Source of the DNA: an uncultured Flavobacteriaceae bacterium
Lineage (GTDB): Bacteria > Bacteroidota > Bacteroidia > Flavobacteriales > Flavobacteriaceae
NCBI GenBank assembly: GCA_943789305.1
Contig: CALSTP010000001.1
Span: 1,689,178 to 1,753,177, forward strand
DNA: 64,000 nucleotides
Reading direction: 5' to 3'
Of the stretch, positions 28,558-37,792 are shown in pieces; position 1 is the stretch's first letter; every line of letters starts with the position of its first letter. The notes under the pieces were generated by a model. The model had not been told where the DNA came from, searched no databases, and saw only the letters and a program-made list of their open reading frames with translations. Made by a program: the position numbers and the translations under genes.

Positions 28558-29371
28558 TGGTCCACTCTTCTTCCTTTTTATTAATAACGGAGTCTAGTAC
28601 CCGTATATTATTTGTCAATAGGTCGTTATATGTATTCAGCTGCTCATTAATTTGGGTCCAAAGCTCTAAACGTTTAAAAAGATTATATTTAACAAAGCGA
28701 TCTTGTTGGATATAACGTCTGTTTTCTATCCAAAAATCATTGTCCTCCACATCAATTTTATTTAAATCAAAAACCCATTGATGGGCCAGACGGTGAGTAA
28801 ATTCTTCGATATAAGTTTTCTCTTCTTTATCTGTATTAATCATTAAATATTTGAGAAATGTACCATCATAATTATCATTTACCAAGCGTCCAATCTCGGA
28901 ACCTAAAAAACGAAAGGTACCATCCAACTTAATGGCATCATAAACTACCCTAGGAGGATTGAAAGGATCACGATTGGTATAATAAGCCATTAAGGGAAAA
29001 TGAAATTCCTGATCTTCTTCATAAAATATAAATATACTATCATTATCTTGTTCCCATCTGCTATACTGCTGGCGATATAATTCTGTTACCCATTCGTTTG
29101 TTCCAATATATTCTTGTGTATAAGATTGCATGCTTTTTAACTCGTCGCGAAGATTCATTAGGTTATCAACATTCTTTTCGCGATCATCAAAATTTTCTCC
29201 CTGTTGTTCAACAGAAAAAGAAACCAAGACTCCAAAAAAAACAATCAAAAATTCAACAAACCCCTTTTTTAGACGATCAAAAAAGTCTTGATATGAAAAT
29301 CGGTCTCCAAGAGTTATTAACCTCAGAAACCAATTTAGCTTAGCTCTCTCTTTCGAATCTTTATCAGCCAT
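28460..29371 (-). CDS. Membrane-anchored hypothetical protein
   Basis: A 303-residue protein with one predicted membrane segment near residues 35-52 (FVEFLIVFFGVLVSFSVEQ) and a long soluble, acidic, helical part. I do not recognise a catalytic motif; it resembles single-pass flavobacterial proteins with a short N-terminal membrane helix and an acidic C-terminal domain. The gene lies alone, transcribed towards crtI. Its last ~30 codons (GETPSWLQASPKSEPEELQD) are antisense to the conserved C-terminal codons of crtI, so that part is probably a non-essential tail. Confidence 0.6.
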   Translation of the reverse strand: MADKDSKERAKLNWFLRLITLGDRFSYQDFFDRLKKGFVEFLIVFFGVLVSFSVEQQGENFDDREKNVDNLMNLRDELKSMQSYTQEYIGTNEWVTELYRQQYSRWEQDNDSIFIFYEEDQEFHFPLMAYYTNRDPFNPPRVVYDAIKLDGTFRFLGSEIGRLVNDNYDGTFLKYLMINTDKEEKTYIEEFTHRLAHQWVFDLNKIDVEDNDFWIENRRYIQQDRFVKYNLFKRLELWTQINEQLNTYNDLLTNNIRVLDSVINKKEEEWTIIWWWGETPSWLQASPKSEPEELQDQEQSIDQ

Positions 29372-29431
29372 CTATAATTTTCAATTTAAAATATAATTTG
29401 ATTTGTAAATTTAGTAATTAAAATGAATTAA

Positions 29432-32167
29432 CTAGTTTTCCAAAGCAGCAAAAGGCTTGGAGGTATCGAATATTTCCTGTACTAGTTTAACCAAAAAGTT
29501 CTCAAATGAGTTCAACACTTCAGAATTAATTTCATTTGAAATCTTAGATTTATTTTCTTTTATGTGAGCAAAAGGGAGCAGGTAATGATCCATGCTTTTA
29601 AAACTAATAATCCCAGCCTGAATTGAGACTTCATCTGTTAAAACCTCCTTATTTACATAAGTATAAAGTAGAATTTGAAAAAGAGCGAGGCGTTTAATGT
29701 CTCCCTTCAAAGACTCCCAATCTGAAATTTTAAGCTTCGAGGATTCTATTTTCCCTAATTTATAATCAACGATTCGAAAAGCCCCATTGAATCGATCAAT
29801 TCGATCAATTTTTCCTTTTAAAAGAATTTTTCCAACTTCTGGAACATTCAATGGGTACTCAAATTCTTTTTCTAGATAAAGAACCGTTAAACTATCCCCT
29901 TTTTGTATTTTTTCTTTCTCTTTACTGAAAAGTTTTGAAATTGATTCTTCAAGTGCATTGAGCATCAAAAGATTTTTACCAAAAATCTTTTTGTCACCCC
30001 CAAAAACTTTTCGATAATGTTTTAGCAATGCAGGTGCTATTTGAAGTTCCAAATCCTTGTAATATTCTGACCGCATGGGTTTACCTATGTAGGGTGTATA
30101 GAGTTCTTCTAAAGTGTCATGTGCAATAGTTCCACTTTCCAATAATGAAAGATCATTATCAAAAAATGCTTGCTCTCGAACACCCAATATTTTTTCTTTA
30201 TAAAACTTTAAGGGGTCGATCAAATAAACACCCAAAGATGAAGGTGAAAACCCTAATTGAGCTTTTTCTCTCAGAATCCTTAGAATCTCAGGTGATTTAA
30301 AAACTTCTAAATTTTCTGAAACAAAACTTTTAGCTGGCGCAGATACCACTTGCTCTTTAATGTTGTGCTGCTCCAAACCCAAAAAGCGAAGTTGGTGAAT
30401 AAATCTACTGGGTTCCCCTGAATTTAGACCATCGCTTTCGGTATTGTAAAGTAATGTTATGTTTGATGCTCTTTGTAATAAGCGATAAAAATGATAGGTA
30501 TAAATAGCATCATTATCTAAAAATGTAGGTAGCCCAAATTTCTTTTTTATTTCAAAAGGGAAAATGCTCTGGGCTGACCTTCCTGCAGGAAGAATTCCCT
30601 CGTTTACATTAGTTAAAATTATGGATTCAAAATCTAAAACTCGGGTTTCGAGCATTCCCATAATCTGAACCCTTTCCATTGGATTTCCCATATAATCTAA
30701 AGATTGGGTAGTAATTAATTCATTCCATAAAAAATGAATACCTCGGACTGTATCTATTGATTTTAGCGTACTTCCCAAATTGAGTAAATGAAGTGATAAT
30801 TCTTGAACTAAACTGAAATGGGTAGGATACAATTCATATTCTACTCTTTTTTCCTTCTTAAAATACGTTTGAATCTCTAGGGTAAACGATAAGATTCTTT
30901 CTATAAAATTGGTTCCAGATTCAAAGTAAGAAAAAATCAAAACACCCAATGGATGATCTAATATAGGTCTGAGATCCTCGATACTAATAAAAAACTTGTT
31001 TGAATTAAATAAAGAATCTAAAAAACTAGAATTATTTTTTGAGTTGGTTTTTAATATCTGTTGAATCCAATCAAATCCGAGAACGCGAATTACATCTTGG
31101 TAAAAGAATCCATTGGGAGATGCCTTGATATGCATTTCGAAAAGATGATTAAAAAAGGAAGCAACTGGAGAATTTAGTAAGGGATAACCCATAGTAACAT
31201 TCCAGCAAGTAGCTTCTTGAGGAAGTCCAGATAAAAGTGGAATCAATAAGGTCTCATTTCCCAAAACCAAAACAGTCTTGGAATTTACTTTTGAATCTAA
31301 AATGGTTTTTTTTAGAATTGAAGCTGCGTACTTAGCCTGACCAACATTCTTAGGGATTCCTATGATCTTAATGTTTTTAGCTTGTTCAAAATTTTTAGGG
31401 AAAGCTGGTTTTTCTTTTTGTCTTAAGTAAGTCCATTCTTTGTAATGCTTTTGAATAAATCTACTTGCAGCATGTTGTTGATCTTGAAAAAAGAAATTAT
31501 CAATGTCCCAAAATATTTCTGCTCGTTGAGCTTCTAAAAAACTCTGAAGTAAATTTGCTTCTGCTGTATTGAGAGCATTAAAGCCAATGAAATAATGAAA
31601 AGACTGGGTGTTTTGAAGATAAATTTCGACTGAATCCACAGCTTCTCTAAAAAGCATACCAAGTGACCCAATCCCTTTTGATTGTAAAGATGTTTTATAA
31701 AGTTCAAAATAATTATTAAGCGAATTCCAAAAATACTGTTGCTTAATGTTTTTAGATTCGTCTTTTAGAAATGTCCCTATTTCGTGATAAGAAATTAAGA
31801 ATTCAAATGCACCAGAAACATCTACCAAATACGAATCTAAATCAGAAAAATCCTTTAATAAAGCGGGTGCCCATCTGGTAAATTCATCGAAAGAATCCGA
31901 GTATTCTTTTGGGGTATTATCACGATAAATAGTATAAAATTCGATCAGAACAGTCAGTGAAGGTGCAATTTTTAAAGAAGATATTTCTTGTATAAATTCT
32001 TCAATACTAAAAATTTTGGGAGCTAGTAAAGGCCCTTTTAATTGAGCAGTTAACTCTTCCTTAAAAAAAACACCTGCTCTTCTGCTGGGTAAAACAATTA
32101 CAAGTTCGTCAATATTAGAATGACTATTTATGATACTTGTAACGGTTTCTTCTATAAATGTTTTCAC
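29432..32167 (-). CDS. PD-(D/E)XK nuclease, AddB-like
   Basis: A 911-residue protein of the AddB/RexB-like type. The N-terminal LVIVLPSRRAGVFFKEEL resembles the opening of inactivated helicase domains in AddB. The C-terminal nuclease core has RIVDYKLGKI near residue 800 followed by LALFQILLYTYVN, the PD-(D/E)XK and QxxxY pattern. I see no Cys quartet for an Fe-S cluster. With the AddA-like helicase (33755-36883) it would form the double-strand-break resection enzyme of the RecBCD class. Confidence 0.78.
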   Translation of the reverse strand: MKTFIEETVTSIINSHSNIDELVIVLPSRRAGVFFKEELTAQLKGPLLAPKIFSIEEFIQEISSLKIAPSLTVLIEFYTIYRDNTPKEYSDSFDEFTRWAPALLKDFSDLDSYLVDVSGAFEFLISYHEIGTFLKDESKNIKQQYFWNSLNNYFELYKTSLQSKGIGSLGMLFREAVDSVEIYLQNTQSFHYFIGFNALNTAEANLLQSFLEAQRAEIFWDIDNFFFQDQQHAASRFIQKHYKEWTYLRQKEKPAFPKNFEQAKNIKIIGIPKNVGQAKYAASILKKTILDSKVNSKTVLVLGNETLLIPLLSGLPQEATCWNVTMGYPLLNSPVASFFNHLFEMHIKASPNGFFYQDVIRVLGFDWIQQILKTNSKNNSSFLDSLFNSNKFFISIEDLRPILDHPLGVLIFSYFESGTNFIERILSFTLEIQTYFKKEKRVEYELYPTHFSLVQELSLHLLNLGSTLKSIDTVRGIHFLWNELITTQSLDYMGNPMERVQIMGMLETRVLDFESIILTNVNEGILPAGRSAQSIFPFEIKKKFGLPTFLDNDAIYTYHFYRLLQRASNITLLYNTESDGLNSGEPSRFIHQLRFLGLEQHNIKEQVVSAPAKSFVSENLEVFKSPEILRILREKAQLGFSPSSLGVYLIDPLKFYKEKILGVREQAFFDNDLSLLESGTIAHDTLEELYTPYIGKPMRSEYYKDLELQIAPALLKHYRKVFGGDKKIFGKNLLMLNALEESISKLFSKEKEKIQKGDSLTVLYLEKEFEYPLNVPEVGKILLKGKIDRIDRFNGAFRIVDYKLGKIESSKLKISDWESLKGDIKRLALFQILLYTYVNKEVLTDEVSIQAGIISFKSMDHYLLPFAHIKENKSKISNEINSEVLNSFENFLVKLVQEIFDTSKPFAALEN

Positions 32168-32222
32168 CTTTAAATTTAGGAAAATGTACTCAATTGATTT
32201 CCTGATAATTTAAAATTATTGC

Positions 32223-32256
32223 AAAAAAAAACCTTGCATTTGCAAGGTTTTTTTGA
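32223..32256 (-). terminator. Intrinsic terminator after the OmpA gene
   Basis: Arms AAACCTTGC and GCAAGGTTT (32229-32237 and 32242-32250, loop ATTT) are flanked by A and T runs, so the hairpin can work in both directions. It lies 11 bp past the OmpA stop and before the AddB-like gene. Confidence 0.8.
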
Positions 32257-32266
32257 TGTAAAATTT

Positions 32267-33625
32267 CTAATTTTTTTCTATTGAAAATTGAACTCTTCTG
32301 TTGATTTTTCTTCCAGATGCAAGATTGTTATCTCCAATTGGATTATCTTCACCATAACCTATGGTTAAAATTCGTGATTCATCTGCACCTAGGGAAGTTA
32401 AGGCTTCTTTAACAGAAGCTGCACGAGCTTCAGAAAGCTTTTGATTGTATCCTTTACTCCCATCACTTGAAGCAAAGCCTTTAACTACGATCTGACTTTT
32501 AGGATAACTTTCGAGAACCAATTTGATTTTATTTAAGACTTCTTTAGACTCATCTCCATTAATAACAGAACTGGACGCAATAAATTGAATCATTAGACCT
32601 GATTTATTCATCTCGGAAATTATTTCTTCTGAAATTTCAGGGCATCCATTGTTGGAAGCTGTTCCTGCTACAGAAGGACAAGCATCATCTTTATCTGGTG
32701 TGCCATCTCCATCCATATCTCCCCAAGGACATCCTTTATTCTCAATTGGACCTGCTTCATCAGAACAAGAATCATCTTTATCGTTGATGCCATCTCCATC
32801 GGAATCTGGACATCCGTTCATTTCAGCCGAACCGGCTTGTTCCGGACATGAATCTTCGGAATCTAAAATACCATCTCCATCAGTATCGGGACAACCGTTT
32901 GTTTCTACCGAACCTGCTTTTTCAGGGCAAGCATCATCTTTGTCTGTAATCCCATCTCCATCAGTATCTGGGCAACCTGCAAATTCTTCTAATCCAGGAA
33001 CGTCAGGACATTCATCATTCTTATCATAAACTCCATCGCCATCAGTATCAACTCCTCCAAATTTAAATGCGACACCAAGTATGTGTTGAAAATAATTTCC
33101 TTCAGGTGCATCTTGTGTAGATCTATAACTGGATTCTACATAAGCACTAAATTGATCTCCTAGTTTGAAACTTAATCCAGCACCACCAAAATAGGTGTCT
33201 GTAGCGTTTCTTGCTGCATTAAATTCGTCTTCATTCCCTATTCCAAACGAAGTTCTACCGAAACCTGCCTTTAAAAATGGGCTTACTTTTGAGTCTCGTG
33301 CAAAACCATATTTTAGTGCACCTTCAATAGTTGAAAATTTTGTGTAAGAACCGCTTGATTCTTTTTGTAGTGAATTAAAAGAAAATTGAGCCCCAAGAGA
33401 AAACCCCCCATATATTGATCTGAAGACTGATAGTGAAGGTACTCCAAAACTCATTGATTTGTAATCGCTTTCTATCAATGGAGTACTTCCGGTTAAATTA
33501 CCCTGCAAACCAACTGCATTGAATCCAACGGAAACCAACCAAGGATTGTTCGTATCTTGCGCGTATGTGCTTGACAATGAAATTGTTAAGAAGCAAAAGA
33601 ATAAAACTCTTTGGATTGTTTTCAT
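32267..33625 (-). CDS. OmpA family protein with thrombospondin type-3 calcium-binding repeats
   Basis: A 452-residue outer-membrane protein. Signal peptide 1-22, then a beta-barrel to about residue 195. Five TSP3-type repeats ([45 protein letters not shown] and two more) follow to about 325 and should bind Ca2+. The C-terminal OmpA domain ([20 protein letters not shown], then RAASV) would tether peptidoglycan. The peptidoglycan-binding Asp of the usual TD motif aligns with Ser, while the Arg is kept. It lies between the AddA- and AddB-like genes, with its own promoter and terminator. Confidence 0.92.
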   Translation of the reverse strand: MKTIQRVLFFCFLTISLSSTYAQDTNNPWLVSVGFNAVGLQGNLTGSTPLIESDYKSMSFGVPSLSVFRSIYGGFSLGAQFSFNSLQKESSGSYTKFSTIEGALKYGFARDSKVSPFLKAGFGRTSFGIGNEDEFNAARNATDTYFGGAGLSFKLGDQFSAYVESSYRSTQDAPEGNYFQHILGVAFKFGGVDTDGDGVYDKNDECPDVPGLEEFAGCPDTDGDGITDKDDACPEKAGSVETNGCPDTDGDGILDSEDSCPEQAGSAEMNGCPDSDGDGINDKDDSCSDEAGPIENKGCPWGDMDGDGTPDKDDACPSVAGTASNNGCPEISEEIISEMNKSGLMIQFIASSSVINGDESKEVLNKIKLVLESYPKSQIVVKGFASSDGSKGYNQKLSEARAASVKEALTSLGADESRILTIGYGEDNPIGDNNLASGRKINRRVQFSIEKN

Positions 33626-33656
33626 CAGTTTAGTTTACATTACCTTCAATATACCC

Positions 33657-33688
33657 CAAAAGTAGCTGTATATTCCCTAATATACAAA
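33657..33688 (-). promoter_or_regulatory. Bacteroidota-type promoter of the OmpA gene with internal palindrome
   Basis: On minus, TTG (33685-33687) and TACTTTTG (33657-33664) are 20 bp apart, a full match to TTG-N19/20-TAnnTTTG, about 31 bp from the ATG. Inside the spacer lies GTATATT-N4-AATATAC (33668-33685), a possible operator. Confidence 0.6.
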
Positions 33689-33754
33689 AAATTCGGATAG
33701 ATTTTAAGCTTTTGGATGAAAATTATAATTTAAAAAATGATTTTTAATAAAACC

Positions 33755-36700
33755 TCAAAAAGTTTTGATTTTCAAACTCCCTTTTTTTTGGATATAAATC
33801 AAGTAACATTTTATTTTTTTGTCAGTAAAAACCTGATTTACAATATTTTTATAGTTCAGTATCTGTTCTTCATCTTCTTTTTTCTGTGAACCAGTTTTGT
33901 AGTCTATCAATATCAGCTCTTGGTTTAGTTCCATAAGCCTGTCTGGCCTGATATTTTGTCCGTTAGGCACTAAAATATCATGTTCGTTCCATACCCTGAA
34001 TTCATTACTGTAAAAACGTTTTAATTCCGGGTGTTCAACAACATTCAGTAGAATTTTCTTAAATATTTTTTTGCCTTTTAAGTCAATTTTACCGGCAACA
34101 AAAGCATCTTCAATCACCCATTCTACATCCTCAGCTACTTCTATTTTTGAAAATAATTCATGAATCAAAACTCCCCATACTTTTGCTCTGCTAATCTCAG
34201 AATCTGCTGGAGTAAATGCCAAAGTTTTTATTTTATTTTGCCATGGATTTGCTTTTTGTTCGATTGAAAAAACTCTTGGTTTTTCTTTTATTTTTTCACT
34301 TACAATTATTTGTCGCTTTTGACCTAAAGTAAAAATTTCAGATTCTTTAACGTTTTTTTGTTTCAAATAGTTTTGAATCATTTCTGGATAAGAATCTTTT
34401 TTTGAAGTAGCACCATTAGAAATTAAAATTAATTGCTCAATTGATCTTGTCAAAGCAACATAAAGTACATTTAGAGCATCTAATTCATTAGAATATCGAA
34501 TTTGATCAGACAATTTTATTCCAGCATTCCCATAGTTTTGAACTTTATTTGAAAAAGAAATCCAGCTTTTCTCTAAAGTTTCTCCAAATATTTCTTTGGT
34601 ATCCAGCCAAACTTGAGTTTTATGTTTTGATTGAACTGGGTCATCTAAAAATGGAACAATAACTACTGGGAATTCAAGTCCTTTTGATTTATGTATGGTA
34701 AGTATCTGAACCGCATCTATTCCTCTGGGAGTTGCCACATATAATGACGCTCCTTGTTGATCCCAATTCGATATAAAACTCAAAAAGTCATTTTGCTTTT
34801 GTTGACTGTATTCAAAAACATGATCAAGAAAAGATTGTAAATGTGCGTCGAAAATACCACTCATTTCAAAACCGTAAAATGCCATTTCAACGGCTTCATA
34901 TATAGGTGATGACTTAAACTTTAAAAAATTAAAATGGATTTCAAACTCTTCAAAAACAACTTGAAGGGGTATCTTCAAATAGGAGGAAACAAAATCATGA
35001 TAATCTCGATCTTTTCCGTATTTTTTTTTCAAAAACTCTAAAACAACCAACTTGAATTCCAAAAGGTTTTCATTGATTGCTAAACGCAACATAGCAGTTA
35101 AGAATTGAACTTGTTTTGAATGCGATAGATTTAAAGACTCCGAGGATAAAAACGGTATTTCATTAAATGCCAAAAATTCACTTACTGCATTTACCTGATC
35201 TTTTGTCCTAACTAGTACTGTGATTTCATTGTAAGTGAAATTCTGATCCAATGCGGAGAGAATCGCATTGTATGTTTTCTCAACATGAATTTTTGTTTTA
35301 TCAGACTTGTTACCCTTTTCATAAAATTGATCTATTTCAACATATCCACCAGAGGAAGTATTCGTTTTTTGTTGACAATTTTCTTTAAATATAGAACGAT
35401 TTTTCGTGTCGTTAATAAGAGGAAGGATGCTTTTAAAAAAAGCATTATTAAAGTTAACAATGGTATCAAAACTCCTGTAATTGGTTTGAAGTGAGCTAAT
35501 GTTTGTTTCTTGTTGAAAGGGAGTTTCATTGTCAAGTAGTTTGAGAAATTGTTTTACATGTCCTCCCCTCCAACGATAAATGGATTGTTTTGGGTCTCCA
35601 ACAACTAATAAGGAACCAACAGCTCCTTGATTATCCAATCCTTCGAGAGGCTCTTTTATCAATGGAATTAAATTCGACCATTGCAAAAGGGATGTGTCTT
35701 GAAATTCATCCAAAAAATAATGCCTGTAATTTTGGCCAAGACGCTCGTAGATATAAGGAGTAGGTTGATGAAGTATCTCTTTGGAAATTCTATTATTAAA
35801 AGTTCCTAAAAGTATTTTATTGCTTTCTTGTTGATACACTTCAAGTTCTTCATCGAGAATTTTTATCAGACTCAAAGGAATCCATTGTTTGATAATGTCA
35901 TTTGCTAAAGTGAATTGATAATACAACTTTTTTCCTAGATGAAATGCTGCTCTAAGATCATTTGAAATAAAATCAATACGATTTGCTTTTTCAGTGTCTA
36001 AAGTCTTGTTATATATGTTCTTTTCAAGTTGAAAATTTTCCTCAAGTTTGTTTTCATAAAGTCTTGTAAAATCAAGGTTTTGAAGTTTCAAGAAATGTTT
36101 AAAAAGAGTGCCTCTGCTGAAATCATTCTGAGCTAAATCATTCCCCAATATAAGTTCTATGGTTTGTTTTCCCAACAAACTGATTTTTTCTTTACAGACT
36201 TTTTTGTATGATTTTAAAAATTTATGTTGGTCATTAAATACAGAGCGATCTTGCGAAAGAAAAGTATCTAAATGAATTCGATCATTTTCACTCAAGAGTA
36301 GTTTTGCAATATCGTTTAAATTTTGACTTATATCCCAGCTGAGTTGATCGTCCATTTTCTGGGAAGTAAACTGTTGCAAAAGTCGGGTTATTTCTTTGTC
36401 ATGACCTACCTTTTCAATAACTCGATCAACAACCTGAGTCAGCATTTGTTCCTGTTGTATTTCAACGTCAAAAGAAAGTGATAAGCCCAAATCTCTAGCA
36501 AAACTTCGAATAACTCTGTGTGTAAATCGATCTAAAGTTACCACTTCAAAAGCTGCATAATCGTGTAAAATAGATTTTAAGGCTTGTTGAGACCTGTAAG
36601 CTAATTCTTCATGAGATAGTTTCAATGCTTCACAAAGATCAACACTCATTTGCGAAACATCATTTTCTTGTTTTAATGAAGAAAAACTCTTTAACGTATT

Positions 36701-36883
36701 CAAAATTCTTGATTTCATCTCAAAAACTGCCTTATTTGTAAAAGTAAGCGCAATCATTTTGCGATACATTTCTCGACTTGTTGTAGAAAGAAGTGTTTTT
36801 AAGAAGTAGAAAACAAGAGTATAGGTTTTACCAGAACCTGCTGAAGCACTAATTATTTGAATGGAATTGAGATTCTGTTTCAT
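33755..36883 (-). CDS. UvrD/AddA-like helicase-nuclease
   Basis: A 1,042-residue SF1A helicase of the RecB/AddA class. Walker A ASAGSGKTYTLV is at 12-23, Walker B DEFQDTS near 395, motif III VVGDPKQSIYRWRGG, motif IV QTNYRSFDTI, motif V IHKSKGLEFPVV, motif VI VLYVALTRS, and the C-terminal nuclease motif LILIDYKTGSQ near 993. With the AddB-like protein it should resect double-strand breaks for recombination. The gene is first in the run helicase, ompA, AddB-like. Confidence 0.88.
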   Translation of the reverse strand: MKQNLNSIQIISASAGSGKTYTLVFYFLKTLLSTTSREMYRKMIALTFTNKAVFEMKSRILNTLKSFSSLKQENDVSQMSVDLCEALKLSHEELAYRSQQALKSILHDYAAFEVVTLDRFTHRVIRSFARDLGLSLSFDVEIQQEQMLTQVVDRVIEKVGHDKEITRLLQQFTSQKMDDQLSWDISQNLNDIAKLLLSENDRIHLDTFLSQDRSVFNDQHKFLKSYKKVCKEKISLLGKQTIELILGNDLAQNDFSRGTLFKHFLKLQNLDFTRLYENKLEENFQLEKNIYNKTLDTEKANRIDFISNDLRAAFHLGKKLYYQFTLANDIIKQWIPLSLIKILDEELEVYQQESNKILLGTFNNRISKEILHQPTPYIYERLGQNYRHYFLDEFQDTSLLQWSNLIPLIKEPLEGLDNQGAVGSLLVVGDPKQSIYRWRGGHVKQFLKLLDNETPFQQETNISSLQTNYRSFDTIVNFNNAFFKSILPLINDTKNRSIFKENCQQKTNTSSGGYVEIDQFYEKGNKSDKTKIHVEKTYNAILSALDQNFTYNEITVLVRTKDQVNAVSEFLAFNEIPFLSSESLNLSHSKQVQFLTAMLRLAINENLLEFKLVVLEFLKKKYGKDRDYHDFVSSYLKIPLQVVFEEFEIHFNFLKFKSSPIYEAVEMAFYGFEMSGIFDAHLQSFLDHVFEYSQQKQNDFLSFISNWDQQGASLYVATPRGIDAVQILTIHKSKGLEFPVVIVPFLDDPVQSKHKTQVWLDTKEIFGETLEKSWISFSNKVQNYGNAGIKLSDQIRYSNELDALNVLYVALTRSIEQLILISNGATSKKDSYPEMIQNYLKQKNVKESEIFTLGQKRQIIVSEKIKEKPRVFSIEQKANPWQNKIKTLAFTPADSEISRAKVWGVLIHELFSKIEVAEDVEWVIEDAFVAGKIDLKGKKIFKKILLNVVEHPELKRFYSNEFRVWNEHDILVPNGQNIRPDRLMELNQELILIDYKTGSQKKEDEEQILNYKNIVNQVFTDKKIKCYLIYIQKKGSLKIKTF

Positions 36884-36912
36884 AAGATTATGCTATAAAT
36901 GTAAAGATTCTT

Positions 36913-36920
36913 TAAGTTTG
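36913..36920 (+). promoter_or_regulatory. Probable -7 box of the superoxide dismutase gene
   Basis: TAAGTTTG matches TAnnTTTG exactly and ends 26 bp before the ATG. No clear -33 TTG was seen. Confidence 0.4.
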
Positions 36921-36946
36921 TATACTAATCTTAAAAAAATAAAAAT

Positions 36947-37555
36947 ATGGCTTTTGAATTACCAAAGTTAACTTATGCCTATGATGCATTAGAACCTCAT
37001 ATCGATGCAAGAACCATGGAAATTCATCATGGTAAGCACCATAATGGTTATACAACTAACCTGAACAATGCGATTTCGGGTTCTGGCCTGGATGGACAAA
37101 GTATTGAATTAATACTTGAGTCATTAGATATGAATAATGCTGCTGTTAGAAATAATGGTGGTGGGTTCTACAACCATCGTTTATTTTGGAGTGTTATGAG
37201 TCCAAATGGAGGCGGAGAACCCACGGGAGCACTTTCTGACGCCATAAATACTGCTTTTGGATCATTCGAGGTATTTAAAGATACTTTTGCCAAAGCTGCA
37301 GCTACCCGATTTGGCTCGGGATGGGCATGGCTTTGCGTTATTCCTGGTGGGTCTGTTGAAGTTTGTTCAACTGCTAACCAAGACAACCCTTTGATGCCTG
37401 ATGTTGGATGCAAAGGATTTCCGATTCTTGCAATAGATGTTTGGGAGCATGCCTACTACTTGAACTACCAAAATAGAAGACCTGACTACATTCAAGCTTT
37501 TTTTAATGTTGTTGATTGGAATATGGTCAGTGAATTGTATCAAAAAAACATGTAG
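36947..37555 (+). CDS. sodA: Superoxide dismutase (Mn/Fe family)
   Basis: A 202-residue cytoplasmic enzyme converting superoxide to hydrogen peroxide. Metal ligands are in [23 protein letters not shown] and [23 protein letters not shown] has Gln at the position that in Mn-type enzymes contacts the metal-bound solvent, so Mn or cambialistic use is more likely than strictly Fe. It is a single gene with its own promoter box and followed by two terminators. Confidence 0.96.
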   Translation: MAFELPKLTYAYDALEPHIDARTMEIHHGKHHNGYTTNLNNAISGSGLDGQSIELILESLDMNNAAVRNNGGGFYNHRLFWSVMSPNGGGEPTGALSDAINTAFGSFEVFKDTFAKAAATRFGSGWAWLCVIPGGSVEVCSTANQDNPLMPDVGCKGFPILAIDVWEHAYYLNYQNRRPDYIQAFFNVVDWNMVSELYQKNM

Positions 37556-37570
37556 TATAATAACTATTTT

Positions 37571-37610
37571 TAAACAAACAAAGGGAGCCATGGCTCCCTT
37601 TGTTTGTTTA
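37571..37610. terminator. Perfect 40-bp palindromic terminator after sodA
   Basis: The 20 bases 37571-37590 are the exact reverse complement of 37591-37610 (centre GCCATGGC). The GC core GGGAGCC is flanked by A- and T-rich arms. Symmetry makes it usable from both sides. Confidence 0.75.
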
Positions 37611-37648
37611 AAAACTCAATGAATTCAATACTTAAAGAGGGTTTAAAT

Positions 37649-37678
37649 AAAAAAGGAGGAATAAATTCCTCCTTTTTT
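37649..37678. terminator. Second intrinsic terminator between sodA and the PurF-like gene
   Basis: AAAAAAGGAGGAA (37649-37661) pairs with TTCCTCCTTTTTT (37666-37678) around loop TAAA. Flanking A and T runs make it bidirectional, insulating the convergent sodA and purF-like transcripts. Confidence 0.8.
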
Positions 37679-37792
37679 GCCCCAAATCTTACCATGAACT
37701 TAACCTACTTATGTTCTGGTTTTGTAAAAGTGCGATTTTCTTTTAAACCACTATAATAAAATCGACTAAATACATGTTTATCGGTTTATCTG

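Noticed and set aside
32649-33029. 126-codon plus-strand frame rich in Ser/Pro within the OmpA gene
   Set aside because: It is the antisense of the DTDGDG calcium-binding repeats, which read as a repetitive stop-free frame on the other strand.
32800-33060. CRISPR-like spaced repeat in the OmpA gene
   Set aside because: The periodicity comes from coding for TSP3 repeats in a long conserved reading frame.
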